Counted from the first letter of the stretch, positions 46,304 to 55,950 are shown. The stretch: DNA of 64,000 nucleotides from Weissella kandleri (GCF_001438705.1 NZ_JQBP01000001.1:26581-90580), one strand, 5' to 3'. Translations and numbers: made by a program. Notes: a model not told the origin generated them from the sequence alone.

Positions 46304-47324
46304 ATTTCAGCAATTACAAGAGAAAATTGTGGAGCAAAAGATTGCTCCTGTGTATTTAATACAAGGGACAGACGTGTACTTGTTACAACAAGCTGAGCAA
46401 TTATTTATCCAGTTAGTTCCAGAAAATCAGCAGGCAATGAATTTTGCTCGTTATGACATGCATGAACAAGCTTTGGCGGTCGCTTTAGATGATGCGCGTT
46501 CAATTCCATTTTTTGGTGAGCGCCGCGTGGTCATCATTGAAAATGCGTATTTTTTAACGGGCGAGCGGGTTAAGAGTAAAATAGAACATCACCCTGAGGA
46601 ATTGATTGATTATTTGAAACATCCTGAACCACAAACGGTGTTGGTGATTATGGCACCGTATGAGAAGCTTGATCGCAGAAAAAAAGTGACAAAAATTCTA
46701 CAAGAGCAAAGTGAGCATGTATCTTTTGGTAATTTAACGGAACGTGATTTGCAAAGCTTTGTGCAAACTAAATTAGCGGAGCAGCATATGGAGATTGATT
46801 TAGGGGGGATGGAGACTTTGATTCGTTTAACTGGGGCAAATTTAAGTACCATGATGAGCGAAATTGATAAATTGGTATTGTACGTTTTGCCAGCCCAGCA
46901 GATAACCGCTCTAGATGTAGAACAAGTGGTCACTAAGAATTTAACGGATAATGTGTTTGATTTAATCGATGATGTTTTGAAATTAAATTTTAAGGAGGCA
47001 TTGGAACTTTATCACCAGTTATTATTGAATGGAGAAGAACCATTACGCGTGCAGGGAGCCTTAACCAGTCAATTTCGGTTGTTGTTGCAAGTAAAGGCAG
47101 CTAAGACAAGTGAAAAGGGGACGGCAACTGCGCTCAAAGTTCACCCATATCGAGTAAAATTAGCACGTCAGACAGTGCGCCGTTTTAATTATAGGCAGTT
47201 AGCGAAAGCTTTTTTGGGTTTGGTTAAGATGGAACAACAAATAAAAACGACCAGTCGGGACCCCGAATTATTATTTGAATTATTTATTTTAGATTATCAG
47301 TACGCTGTAAAACCACGACATTAG
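46293..47324 (+). CDS. holA: DNA polymerase III delta subunit
   Basis: 343 residues. N-terminal clamp-loader fold with P-V-Y-L-I-Q-G-T-D and V-I-I-E-N-A-Y-F-L, central AAA-like part, and the C-terminal collar domain with Y-R-V-K-L-A-R-Q and D-P-E-L-L-F-E-L-F-I-L. Opens the sliding clamp. Coupled to comEC, the usual Firmicutes order. Confidence 0.94.
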   Translation: MTVKFQQLQEKIVEQKIAPVYLIQGTDVYLLQQAEQLFIQLVPENQQAMNFARYDMHEQALAVALDDARSIPFFGERRVVIIENAYFLTGERVKSKIEHHPEELIDYLKHPEPQTVLVIMAPYEKLDRRKKVTKILQEQSEHVSFGNLTERDLQSFVQTKLAEQHMEIDLGGMETLIRLTGANLSTMMSEIDKLVLYVLPAQQITALDVEQVVTKNLTDNVFDLIDDVLKLNFKEALELYHQLLLNGEEPLRVQGALTSQFRLLLQVKAAKTSEKGTATALKVHPYRVKLARQTVRRFNYRQLAKAFLGLVKMEQQIKTTSRDPELLFELFILDYQYAVKPRH

Positions 47325-47401
47325 AGACCTGATTTTACTGGTGGGGTAGGTTGGTAATTTGAAGTAAGAAGTCATTTGGCTTGATGGTTTAAAAGAAAAG
47401 C

Positions 47402-47430
47402 TTGAAAGTTAGTGCTAAATCAGGTAGTAT
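47402..47430 (+). promoter_or_regulatory. rpsO promoter
   Basis: TTGAAA (47402-47407), 17-bp spacer, TAGTAT (47425-47430). Confidence 0.6.
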
Positions 47431-47454
47431 AAGTAAGTGCAATTGATGCATTGA

Positions 47455-47502
47455 CCTAATGCTGTGTCTTCACGGGTCACCGTCGGATTACTCGGCATTA
47501 GG
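47455..47502 (+). promoter_or_regulatory. Structured rpsO leader, candidate S15 autoregulatory RNA
   Basis: CCTAATGC (47455-47462) pairs perfectly with GCATTAGG (47495-47502), enclosing a GC-rich internal part with a CGGGTCACCG element. It lies between the promoter and the SD of rpsO. Firmicutes S15 leaders are known; the exact class was not checked. Confidence 0.5.
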
Positions 47503-47534
47503 CGACATTTTATTTATGAAAGGTGGATATTCCA

Positions 47535-47804
47535 ATGGCAATTTCTGCAGAAAAGAAAACAGAAATCATGAAGGAGTTCGCACGTCACGAAGGTGATACT
47601 GGTTCAGTTGAAGTACAAGTCGCAGTTTTAACTGCTGACATTAACACATTGAACGAGCACATGTCTGAACACAAGCATGATTTCCACTCACAACGTGGAT
47701 TGATGAAGAAGATCGGTCGTCGTCGTAATTTGTTACGTTACTTGCGTAATACTGACGTCTCACGTTACCGTGATTTGATTGCTAAGCTTGGTTTGCGTCG
47801 TTAA
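47535..47804 (+). CDS. rpsO: 30S ribosomal protein S15
   Basis: 89 residues, standard. H[11 protein letters not shown] and L-x-x-H-x-x-x-H-x-x-D-x-x-S-x-R-G-L are the S15 signature. A GTG at 47523 is in frame, but SD AAAGGTGG supports the ATG at 47535. Confidence 0.97.
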   Translation: MAISAEKKTEIMKEFARHEGDTGSVEVQVAVLTADINTLNEHMSEHKHDFHSQRGLMKKIGRRRNLLRYLRNTDVSRYRDLIAKLGLRR

Positions 47805-47860
47805 TTTTTAGTTTTCGATGTAAATGATTGTAAGACATAATTCATCAAAGGAGAATTGAC

Positions 47861-48115
47861 ATGCCAATTATCGAAGGATCAATTAAGCGTGCTCGTTTGA
47901 ACAAAGTACAACGCGAGCACAATATTGCCCAAAATTCAGCATACCGGACTGAAGTTAAGAAGTTCCGTAAAGCTGTAGAAGCTGGAGCAGACAATTTGGA
48001 AGAATTGTATGTGAACGCATCATCAGCTTTGGATCGGGCCGCTTCAAAGGGCTTGATTGCAAAGAACAAGGCTTCACGTGATAAGTCACGTTTGGCTGCT
48101 TTGCTTAACAAATAA
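47861..48115 (+). CDS. rpsT: 30S ribosomal protein S20
   Basis: 84 residues, basic, almost all helical, with the S20 pattern A-x-x-x-A-S-x-L-D-R-A-x-x-K-G-x-I. SD AAAGGAG precedes the ATG. Follows rpsO without a terminator, and a strong terminator follows. Confidence 0.95.
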   Translation: MPIIEGSIKRARLNKVQREHNIAQNSAYRTEVKKFRKAVEAGADNLEELYVNASSALDRAASKGLIAKNKASRDKSRLAALLNK

Positions 48116-48120
48116 TAATT

Positions 48121-48158
48121 AAAAAAGACATCAATTTTTAATTGATGTCTTTTTTTTT
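48121..48158 (+). terminator. Terminator after rpsT
   Basis: A 16-bp AT/GC stem (48121-48136 with 48140-48155) and a long T run. Confidence 0.92.
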
Positions 48159-48705
48159 GTGGAATGATAACTTATGATTTCGTCTCTATATTGAATCTGA
48201 GTTAGTTTGTTGACGTTATATACATGTAAGAAGCTATAAAGACGCGGATCACTATGGTGTTTTAAAATGATGATTCATAAGGGCTTATCTTTTTTACAAT
48301 GTGGAGTAAAAGATGGTTTTGTTATTGTATTTAAAATGATTAAAAAGATATCTTTATTATTTAGAAAGAGAAATTATTAATCGCTGAATAATTACATGGA
48401 TGATCTCTTAAATAATAATGACAGAATAGCATCTGACTGTATCACGATAGGTCAAGCTGTGACTAAGTTGATGATAAATTATGACAGCCTAGCAAAATAA
48501 GAAACATGTGCTCTCGTGAATCCGTTGTGGTTAGATTGCTTCGATGATGTCAAATTGAATTTTTTCTTTTAATAAAAATTAAAAAACGTGGTGTTGAAGA
48601 TTTCTCTTGAACGCCATATTTTTGTGTAGAGCTTAAATGAAGCACTAATTAACACAACTACGAAGGGAACTTTGCGGCTTTTTTATTCTGTGAAATCGCA
48701 TGATG
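48159..48705. other. Gene-free AT-rich stretch
   Basis: No convincing gene. A 34-codon ORF at 48396-48500 (starts M-D-D-L-L-N-N-N) lacks an SD. An imperfect hairpin at 48582-48623 with flanking A and T runs may be an old terminator. The composition resembles decayed coding DNA. Confidence 0.5.
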
Positions 48706-48745
48706 TGCGGATTCAAGCAAAAACTGCGGATCAATTAAGCAAAAA
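48706..48745 (+). repeat. Tandem imperfect direct repeat upstream of the ABC exporter promoter
   Basis: TGCGGATTCAAGCAAAAA (48706-48723) and a second copy with a 3-bp insertion (48725-48745), 19 bp apart start to start, end 16 bp before the -35. Two head-to-tail sites two helical turns apart fit a response-regulator dimer. Confidence 0.55.
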
Positions 48746-48760
48746 TCTGCTATAAAATAC

Positions 48761-48789
48761 TTGACATAATATTGTATAGAATATAATAT
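48761..48789 (+). promoter_or_regulatory. Promoter of the Bce-type ABC operon
   Basis: Perfect -35 TTGACA (48761-48766), 17-bp spacer, TAATAT (48784-48789). Confidence 0.8.
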
Positions 48790-48854
48790 ACTATATGAAA
48801 GTTGTTATACGGTGTATATGTTATTTTTGAATCAATATTAAAGGGAGCATAGTA

Positions 48855-49607
48855 ATGAATAATATATTAGATGTAAAAAACCTGACTAAAGTATATGGTA
48901 AAGGGTCAGAACAAAAATTTGTCGCATTAGAGAACTTGAACCTATCTGTTGCTAAGGGGGAATTTGTGGCAATCATGGGCGCATCTGGTTCCGGTAAATC
49001 GACTTTATTGAATAATATATCGACTTTGGACGTACCCTCTTCGGGTGAAATTTTAATTGATGGTGAAACTTTAATTGGCTTAAAAGGAAAAGCATTAGCA
49101 GATTTTCGGGCCCGCAAGATTGGATTTATTTTTCAAGAGTTTAATTTATTAGATAGTTTGACGGTTTACGAAAATATAGCTTTGCCGCTTTCACTCCAAA
49201 GAGTACGATCAAAGGAAATTCGACTGGCGGTAAAGCGTGTGGCTAAGCTATTAAACATCGAAGACCTATTGCAGAAATATCCGGAACAATTATCAGGGGG
49301 GCAAAAACAGCGGACAGCTTCGGCGCGTGCTTTGGTCCATGAACCAGCCTTGATTTTGGGAGATGAGCCAACGGGAGCCTTGGATTCTAAGAATGCCGTA
49401 GATTTGTTGGAGACGATGCAGACTATGAACCAACAACAAGGAGTTTCGATTTTAATGGTGACGCATGACGCCATGAGTGCTAGTTATGCTGATCGGATTT
49501 TATTTATTAAAGATGGTCAAGTGCATCAAGAATTGATTAAAGCCCAAAATGAGACAAACCAGGCCTTTTATCAAGAAGTCTTACGCACGGTCGCTCAAGA
49601 AAATTAA
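48855..49607 (+). CDS. Bce-type ABC transporter ATP-binding protein
   Basis: 250 residues. Walker A GASGSGKS at 42-49, signature L-S-G-G-Q-K-Q-R, Walker B L-I-L-G-D-E-P-T-G-A-L-D. The long linkage to a FtsX-domain permease marks the BceAB/MacB-like export group, which protects against bacitracin and other cell-wall peptides. SD GGGAG is 7 nt from the ATG. No BceRS two-component system is next to it. Confidence 0.9.
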   Translation: MNNILDVKNLTKVYGKGSEQKFVALENLNLSVAKGEFVAIMGASGSGKSTLLNNISTLDVPSSGEILIDGETLIGLKGKALADFRARKIGFIFQEFNLLDSLTVYENIALPLSLQRVRSKEIRLAVKRVAKLLNIEDLLQKYPEQLSGGQKQRTASARALVHEPALILGDEPTGALDSKNAVDLLETMQTMNQQQGVSILMVTHDAMSASYADRILFIKDGQVHQELIKAQNETNQAFYQEVLRTVAQEN

Positions 49608-49622
49608 GCAAGGAGCAAAGAG

Positions 49623-51428
49623 ATGTTATTCAAATTATCATTAGCGGGCTTTAAAGAGCGCCGTCAAGATTATCTAGTATTATTTTCAGGACTAGCGTTC
49701 GTGGTTGCCATTTTCTATATGTTTGAATCAATTGCGACAAATCAAGCATTGATTCATAGTACATCTGCGGCGGCGGTCTTACCAATGATCTTTCGGATTG
49801 GTTCAGTTTTATTAAGTTTAATTACAATTATCTATATTACGTATGCTAATTCATTTTTGTTATCTTTGCGACAGCGTGAATATGGAATGTATATGATGTT
49901 AGGGGCACGTAAAAGTAAAATTGCCCAAATTATGGCAGGAGAGACCTTGTGGTTAGGTTTGATTGCATGGATCTTTGGAATTGGATTAGGCCTTGGCTTA
50001 ACCGCTGGTGTTAGTCAGCTATTAATGAAAGTATTGGCTATCCATCAGACTAAGTTTATGGTTTGGAATGGAAAAGCTTTATTAGTGACATTAGTTTTGT
50101 TTTTTATCTTGTTTGTGCTTGCAGCAATTTTTAATGCTGGTATTTTAAGTAAAAAACGCATAATTAATTTGTTGCGTGCAGATCAAAAAGCACAAACAGT
50201 ACGTTTGTCAGGCTTGAAGCGTATCGTTTTGTTAGTAGTCGCTTTGATTCTATTAGCTCTCGGTTATTGGGGGATATATCGTGTTGGTGGCGGAGACAAA
50301 TCAGTTATTTTTGACTTGATCCTGGCCTTGATTACAATTCCAGTTGGGACATATTTAGTTTATTTAGCGGCTGTCCCCCAGTTAATTCGCTGGTTTAGGT
50401 TGCGTCCAGGGACGATTAGTCATGGTTTGCATACTTTTACCTTTGGACAAATTGAATTTCGGATGGGCCAATATGCCAAAATGTTGAGCGTAGTGACTAT
50501 TTTATTGGCTTTGGCATTAGGAAGTATTACCTTTGGCTTTGGCTTTGCGCAGCAGGTGCAAAAGGTTAATGATAAATATAATTATTATGATACAATTTTG
50601 AATCAACCTAATCGTCAAGAAATCAAAATGTTAGATCAAGTTAAGGGATCTAAGCAATTAGTTGATTATCGTTATAAAGTTCAAGACAATCAGGTTTATT
50701 TTTTAAAGGATGATTTAAAACAACATAAGCCAGTTGATAAGACTTTAGAAAAAGGACATAAATTATCAAATCAAGACTTAAACCGGCCGATTTTATCAGC
50801 TGATTGGCAACAGGCTTTGTATAGTATTTACCCAATCTATCAATTAAAAATCACCCCGGAAATTAAGGTGGCTGATCAAAAGCAATTTAACCAGTTAGCA
50901 GGTGGAACACAGCGTTTAATGCTGGTTAAAACTGATCGTTTCCATGCTTATCATCATTTATGGGGTGAATTGGATCGAATTGAAATGCAACGTCATCATG
51001 TTGGACGTCAGGAATATCTAAGTCGTTATGCGACTCAGCAACAACTTCAATCAGCTGCGAACGGCTTTGAATTTATGGGCTTCTTTTTAGGAGTAGCATT
51101 TTTGGCAATGATGGCCAGCACGTTAATGTTTAAAGTTCTAAGCGGGGCGCAAGCGGATCGAAAACGTTATACGATGTTAATGAAGGTTGGTGCGACTCGT
51201 GGAGATATGCAGCGCGCGATTTGGCGCGAAATCGGATGGTTGTTCGTTATACCATCGATGGTTGGTGCGGTACATGTAATCTTTGGATTGCAGATGTTTA
51301 GGCCACTCTTAAATAATCCATATGGTGATTTATGGATTCCGTTTGGCATTTTTGCAATTTTATATGTGATGTATTATTTCATCACGGTAGGCTTATACCA
51401 AAAGATTGTGTTACCCAAACGGGCTTAA
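49623..51428 (+). CDS. Bce-type ABC transporter permease (FtsX domain)
   Basis: 601 residues. About ten helices: two at the start, a block at about 45-320, a large extracytoplasmic domain (about 310-470), and three at the end. This single-chain 10-helix layout with an outside domain between helices 7 and 8 is the BceB type. SD AAGGAG precedes the ATG; it follows the ATPase by 15 nt. A terminator follows. Confidence 0.88.
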   Translation: MLFKLSLAGFKERRQDYLVLFSGLAFVVAIFYMFESIATNQALIHSTSAAAVLPMIFRIGSVLLSLITIIYITYANSFLLSLRQREYGMYMMLGARKSKIAQIMAGETLWLGLIAWIFGIGLGLGLTAGVSQLLMKVLAIHQTKFMVWNGKALLVTLVLFFILFVLAAIFNAGILSKKRIINLLRADQKAQTVRLSGLKRIVLLVVALILLALGYWGIYRVGGGDKSVIFDLILALITIPVGTYLVYLAAVPQLIRWFRLRPGTISHGLHTFTFGQIEFRMGQYAKMLSVVTILLALALGSITFGFGFAQQVQKVNDKYNYYDTILNQPNRQEIKMLDQVKGSKQLVDYRYKVQDNQVYFLKDDLKQHKPVDKTLEKGHKLSNQDLNRPILSADWQQALYSIYPIYQLKITPEIKVADQKQFNQLAGGTQRLMLVKTDRFHAYHHLWGELDRIEMQRHHVGRQEYLSRYATQQQLQSAANGFEFMGFFLGVAFLAMMASTLMFKVLSGAQADRKRYTMLMKVGATRGDMQRAIWREIGWLFVIPSMVGAVHVIFGLQMFRPLLNNPYGDLWIPFGIFAILYVMYYFITVGLYQKIVLPKRA

Positions 51429-51448
51429 TTGATTAAAAATGAATGGTG

Positions 51449-51490
51449 AAAAAATGTGACTTAGAGTTTATGGACTAAGTTGCGTTTTTT
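51449..51490 (+). terminator. Terminator after the ABC operon
   Basis: A 16-bp stem with several G-U pairs (51449-51464 with 51475-51490), ending in six Ts. Confidence 0.8.
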
Positions 51491-51502
51491 ATATAGGCAT
51501 GT

Positions 51503-51525
51503 TTTCTACTTATTAATAGTAGAAA
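51503..51525. promoter_or_regulatory. Palindrome upstream of argR copy 2
   Basis: TTTCTACT (51503-51510) and AGTAGAAA (51518-51525), 7-nt spacer, lies about 110 bp before the argR start. There is no T run; an operator is possible, but it does not match the known ARG box. Confidence 0.35.
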
Positions 51526-51635
51526 TGGTAAAATGAAAGGATAAAAACCGCTATTGTAATAATTTTGTGGTATATTTAAAATTAATGATTGGTATACGTT
51601 TAGATAGAATAAATGAGAACGTAAAGGGGATTCGC

Positions 51636-52091
51636 ATGATTTTAAAAAAACGTGATCGACAAAATTTAATTTTGAATATTTTGACGCAAGAAGTAGTAGA
51701 TTCACAAGAAGAATTGGTGCGTAAAATTCAAGAAGCGGGTTATGAAGTAACCCAAGCGACGATTTCTCGCGATATTAAAGAATTACGGATTGTGCGGAGA
51801 GCTGATAAGGATGGTCGTAATCGTTACCAAGTCATGCGTGAAGGCACAGATACGGCCGCGGATGGGTTAATAAATGGTATCCAAGGTATGGTGAGTGAAA
51901 TCACGCGGGTTGCATTTATGATTTCAATTCGGACGACACCGGGTAGTGGTAATCGTTTAGCAGCTTTGATTGATGCAGGTCAACTTCCAGAAGTGGTATC
52001 GACGATTGCGGGACATGATACAATTCATATTTTGTGTCATTCCGAGACTGATGCACAAGAATTAGAGGAACGTTTAACAAGTTGGTTATAA
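51636..52091 (+). CDS. argR: ArgR-family arginine repressor (copy 2)
   Basis: 151 residues. Winged helix K-R-D-R-Q-N-L-I-L...T-Q-A-T-I-S-R-D-I-K-E-L-R-I-V and C-terminal domain with R-T-T-P-G-S-G-N-R-L and A-G-H-D-T. Many lactobacilli have two ArgR-type regulators that may form mixed hexamers. The ORF opens at 51567, but SD GGGG before the ATG at 51636 and the family N terminus set the start there. It ends 3 nt before the PBP gene. Confidence 0.9.
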   Translation: MILKKRDRQNLILNILTQEVVDSQEELVRKIQEAGYEVTQATISRDIKELRIVRRADKDGRNRYQVMREGTDTAADGLINGIQGMVSEITRVAFMISIRTTPGSGNRLAALIDAGQLPEVVSTIAGHDTIHILCHSETDAQELEERLTSWL

Positions 52092-52094
52092 TTT

Positions 52095-54227
52095 ATGGAT
52101 ATATTAAAAAAAGTTTTAGAAATAATGCGTGGTGTATATGCAAAATGTAAAGAATGGCACCATAAACTACAAGCTTGGTGGCAACGGACATTAGGTCCAG
52201 TTTGGCATCGTTTTCAAATTACTCGTTGGATTATTGTAGTTATTTTAGCGCTGACCTTGATTATTAGTGTACTGGGAACATTTGAAGCCAAAACGACTGA
52301 TGTTTCCAATTTAAAGGCGCGTTTAAAAAGTACGACGGAGATTTACGATGTTAGTGGTAATAAAGCTGGGTCAATCGCTGGTGAAAAAGGAACCTATGTT
52401 TCATATAAACAAATTTCACCAACGGTTGTTGACGCAGTGATTTCGACGGAGGATCGTAATTTCTATCATGAATATGGTTTTTCTATTACCGGAATTGCGC
52501 GCGCAGGCTTGATGATTATTTGGCATAAATTAACGTTTACGAGTACAAATGCGCTCTCGGGTGGTTCAACCTTAACACAACAGTTAGTTAAAAATGCTTT
52601 TTTAACTCAGAATCAAACATTAACACGTAAGATTCGGGAACTATTTTTGTCTGTTCAAGTTGAAAATGAATATAGTAAACATGATATCTTATCAATGTAT
52701 TTGAATAATGCCTATTTTGGTGAAGGAATTTGGGGTGTTCAAGATGCGGCCCAAAAGTATTTTGGAGTTGATGCGATTGATTTGAATCAACAGCAAGGAG
52801 CGATGTTAGCTGGAATGTTGCAATCGCCCAATGGATTTGATCCTTTGCAGAACCCGCAAGCAGCTAAAAATCGTCGTGATCAGGTTCTTTTGAATATGGT
52901 GGCCAATAAAAAGTTAACGCAAAATATTGCTGATCAGTGGGCGGCCACACCAATTGGGGCAACAAATCATAATATGACGAGTTCAAGTTATGAATATCCA
53001 TATTATTTTGACGCGGTGATTGATGAAGCTATTAGTAAGTATCATTTAAAAGAACAAGATGTGATGCAAAATGGTTATAAGATTTACACTTCAATGAATC
53101 AGACGGATCAAACTAACTTGCAAAATGATTATCAAAATAGTTATTTGAACCCCATTGGTCCCGATTCACAAGCGGCTTCAATTGTTTTGGACGCCAAAAC
53201 GGGTGGGGTTCGCGCAGTGGTTGGTGGTCGCGGTGAGCATCAATTCCGTGGATTTAATCGTGCTACGCAAATGAAGCGTCAACCGGGATCAACAATCAAG
53301 CCGATTGTCGACTATGCGCCGGCGTTGGGGCGTGGTTATGCGTACGATTCGATGCTACCTAATCATTCAATGACCTTTGGAACGAATAATTATGCCCCTA
53401 ATAATGCCGGGGATGTGACGACTGAGGACATACCAATGTATGTTGCTTTGGAACGTTCATATAATATTCCCGCGGTTTGGCTCAGTGAAAAGCTGGGTAT
53501 TAATACTTCTTATCAAGCTGGGTTGAAAGCTGGCTTGCCATTAACGAAGGATGATAAAAATTATGCGATGACAATAGGAGGTTTGAGCAAAGGTGTTTCC
53601 CCTATGCAGATGGCTCAAGCGTATACAAGCTTTGCCAATGAAGGTAAAATGTCTGATGCCCACTTTATTACCAAAATTGTGGACGCGAGTGGGCGGACCG
53701 TTGTTGATACGGTTAAAATTAAACAAACACGGTTATGGTCAGCAAAAGTGGCTAATGAAATGACGAGTATGATGCTTGGAGTTTACACTAATGGAACGGG
53801 AATCCCAGCGGATCCAAGCGGTTATACTGTTGCTGGTAAGACGGGAACTACTGAATTTGCCACCAGTGAAGACAATCCAAACGCGGCTACTGATTCTTGG
53901 GCGATTGCGTATACGCCAGATATCGTGAACGTAACGTGGACTGGAAATGATAATGGTGAAATTATTCCGGCAAGTTTGGCATCAACGGCAGCGCCATTGA
54001 TGAAAACTTCGCTGGAGCAGATTATTCCTAATACTGATCAAAACGCTTTTACAGTGAAGAGTATTCGCGAACGAAATAGTGCCGAAAGTTGGAATTCAAG
54101 TAGTACAAATAGCTCAATTTCTGATAATATTAATGGGGTAGCTGGTGGATTACGATCAGCTGGTCAAACTATTGTTAAGGGCGCCCAGGCCGTTTGGAGT
54201 GGGGTCCGTGGAGCTATTGGATTTTAG
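52095..54227 (+). CDS. Class A penicillin-binding protein (PBP1A/2A type)
   Basis: 710 residues. Cytoplasmic N terminus, one membrane helix (about 43-63), transglycosylase domain with E-D-R-N-F-Y-H-E-Y-G and G-G-S-T-L-T-Q-Q, and transpeptidase domain with S-x-x-K (P-G-S-T-I-K-P), S-Y-N and K-T-G-T-T. The C terminus is Ser/Asn-rich. Makes and cross-links peptidoglycan at the outer face of the membrane. The SD is weak, so it may depend on coupling to argR. Confidence 0.95.
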   Translation: MDILKKVLEIMRGVYAKCKEWHHKLQAWWQRTLGPVWHRFQITRWIIVVILALTLIISVLGTFEAKTTDVSNLKARLKSTTEIYDVSGNKAGSIAGEKGTYVSYKQISPTVVDAVISTEDRNFYHEYGFSITGIARAGLMIIWHKLTFTSTNALSGGSTLTQQLVKNAFLTQNQTLTRKIRELFLSVQVENEYSKHDILSMYLNNAYFGEGIWGVQDAAQKYFGVDAIDLNQQQGAMLAGMLQSPNGFDPLQNPQAAKNRRDQVLLNMVANKKLTQNIADQWAATPIGATNHNMTSSSYEYPYYFDAVIDEAISKYHLKEQDVMQNGYKIYTSMNQTDQTNLQNDYQNSYLNPIGPDSQAASIVLDAKTGGVRAVVGGRGEHQFRGFNRATQMKRQPGSTIKPIVDYAPALGRGYAYDSMLPNHSMTFGTNNYAPNNAGDVTTEDIPMYVALERSYNIPAVWLSEKLGINTSYQAGLKAGLPLTKDDKNYAMTIGGLSKGVSPMQMAQAYTSFANEGKMSDAHFITKIVDASGRTVVDTVKIKQTRLWSAKVANEMTSMMLGVYTNGTGIPADPSGYTVAGKTGTTEFATSEDNPNAATDSWAIAYTPDIVNVTWTGNDNGEIIPASLASTAAPLMKTSLEQIIPNTDQNAFTVKSIRERNSAESWNSSSTNSSISDNINGVAGGLRSAGQTIVKGAQAVWSGVRGAIGF

Positions 54228-54239
54228 AGGAGCCATGAA

Positions 54240-54578
54240 ATGATTAATGTTTATGATAATGTGAACGCAACTGCTAAGGATTTAGCACAAACAGAGCAAT
54301 ATTTAGCTTTAAAGGATGCTTTGGCAGCCGTTCATGCTGACACTGAAGCTGAAGCAGTCTTCAAGCGCTTCCAATCAGAACAACAAGCGATACAAGCAGC
54401 GGTTCAAGCTGGTCAAGAACCTACGCAAGATCAAATTAAGACTTGGCAAGAAGTTGCAGCTGATATGGATAAATCAGAAGTCTTGCAGACCTTAATGCAG
54501 GCTGAAGGGGCTATGAATAATCTTTTGCAAGATATTAATAGCATTATTACTAAGCCAATCGCAGATTTATATGAATAA
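54240..54578 (+). CDS. YlbF/YmcA family protein
   Basis: 112 residues, all helical, with the family pattern Y-D-N-V-N-x-x-A-K-D-L-x-x-T-E-x-Y and F-K-R-F-Q. YlbF/YmcA proteins of B. subtilis form a complex with YaaT that directs RNase Y. This one is closest to the YheA-like branch. 12 nt after the PBP gene; a terminator follows. Confidence 0.8.
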   Translation: MINVYDNVNATAKDLAQTEQYLALKDALAAVHADTEAEAVFKRFQSEQQAIQAAVQAGQEPTQDQIKTWQEVAADMDKSEVLQTLMQAEGAMNNLLQDINSIITKPIADLYE

Positions 54579-54613
54579 TTTCAGTTAAACTGCGAGGCAT
54601 AAGCGTTTTAAAG

Positions 54614-54653
54614 AAAAGGGGGAATCGATCATGATGATCAACGCCCTCTTTTT
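54614..54653 (+). terminator. Terminator after the YlbF-family gene
   Basis: A 9-bp stem (54614-54622 with 54644-54652) topped by an inner GATCA/TGATC hairpin, T-rich tail. Confidence 0.75.
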
Positions 54654-54759
54654 AAATACATATTAAAGATAATCTAAGCTTCTGGTAGCAAAAGGAAAGC
54701 TTGGTTAAGTCTGCCGAGTATCACGAATAGATATGGTTCAAACCGAATGGAGGTTGAAA

Positions 54760-55950
54760 ATGAAATTCATTCATGCAGGTGATTTACATTTAGGAAATGC
54801 TTTTTTGGATTTGTCCCAGCTCCCTGAATGGGTCTTAGAAAATGTGCAGTCTGCAACGATGCGGGCTTTGGAAAGCTTAATTGACACGGCTATCCATGCA
54901 CAGGTTGATATGATTTTGTTCCCGGGAGATATTTACGATACACATGTGCTAAATCCGCATATCCAGTGGCTGTTCCAGCATCAAATGGAGCGTTTGTTGG
55001 CAGCGCATATTCCAGTCGTTTTAGGTTTCGGAAATCATGATTACACAGATACGGTGAATGAACAGCTGCATTTACCAAAGAATGTGACAGTATTGGCCAA
55101 CCAAGTGCAAACAGTACGTTTGGTAACGCAAAATGGGGAAAACGTCGCTATTTCGGGCTTTAGTTATCCGCAGCGGCATCTGCAAACAAGTCTGGTTGCG
55201 GACTTTCCAGATCGTCAAGCTGGCGAAGACTTTCATATCGGAATGTATCATGGCGCGCAAGACCATGGAGATTATGCGCAATTCACTTTATCTGATTTGA
55301 ATCATAAACATTATCAATATTGGGCCTTGGGGCATATTCATGTGCGGCAAACCCTGCAAGCTGAACCTTTTATTGGATATTCTGGAAATTTGCAAGGTCT
55401 CAATCGGACAGAAATAGGTCCAAAAGGTTTTTATTTGGTGCAAAGTAATCAACAAGGGCAACTGATTCCTGAATTTCAAGCATGTGCGCCGGTAATTTGG
55501 ACGCAGGTGCATGTACAATTGACTGATCAAATGAACTGGGCGGAAGTGATTGATCAAATTCGAAACCAAATACAACGACATAATAAATTTCAATTGGTGG
55601 AAATTGACGTGGAGCAGACACCGCAGAAGTTGGTGGCGGGTTTGCAATCGGCGGCATTTATGAATCAATTGGCTGAACGATCACAGGTAACGGATAATTT
55701 TTGGATTCATCGGGTCGAAGTAAAAATGACGGTTCAAGGTAGTCAACTGATGGAATTAGGCGCAGAAAATTGGCAAGCACAAAAGCAGGGGTTAGTGACA
55801 AGCGCGCATTTGGAAGACTTGGGTTTAAAATTGGTTGACGATTTAGAATTGTATGATTATTTTCAAAAATCGAAAACCCATCAAGACATTGAGCAGGCAA
55901 TGGACGAGGTGATTCAAGCAATCCAACGGGGGCAGTGGCATGCAGATTAA
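54760..55950 (+). CDS. yhaO: Metallophosphoesterase YhaO (SbcD/Mre11-like)
   Basis: 396 residues. Phosphodiesterase motifs in order: H-A-G-D-L-H-L-G, P-G-D-I-Y-D, G-N-H-D, Y-H-G, G-H-I-H. It pairs with an SMC-like ATPase, as SbcCD does, and is thought to act in DNA end processing. SD GGAGG lies 6 nt before the ATG at 54760; an ATG at 54733 is not supported. Overlaps yhaN by 11 nt. Confidence 0.92.
   Translation: MKFIHAGDLHLGNAFLDLSQLPEWVLENVQSATMRALESLIDTAIHAQVDMILFPGDIYDTHVLNPHIQWLFQHQMERLLAAHIPVVLGFGNHDYTDTVNEQLHLPKNVTVLANQVQTVRLVTQNGENVAISGFSYPQRHLQTSLVADFPDRQAGEDFHIGMYHGAQDHGDYAQFTLSDLNHKHYQYWALGHIHVRQTLQAEPFIGYSGNLQGLNRTEIGPKGFYLVQSNQQGQLIPEFQACAPVIWTQVHVQLTDQMNWAEVIDQIRNQIQRHNKFQLVEIDVEQTPQKLVAGLQSAAFMNQLAERSQVTDNFWIHRVEVKMTVQGSQLMELGAENWQAQKQGLVTSAHLEDLGLKLVDDLELYDYFQKSKTHQDIEQAMDEVIQAIQRGQWHAD

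Noticed and set aside
55288-55668. 126-codon minus-strand ORF opposite yhaO
   Set aside because: It lies within the conserved phosphoesterase gene and has no start signal; codon shadow.
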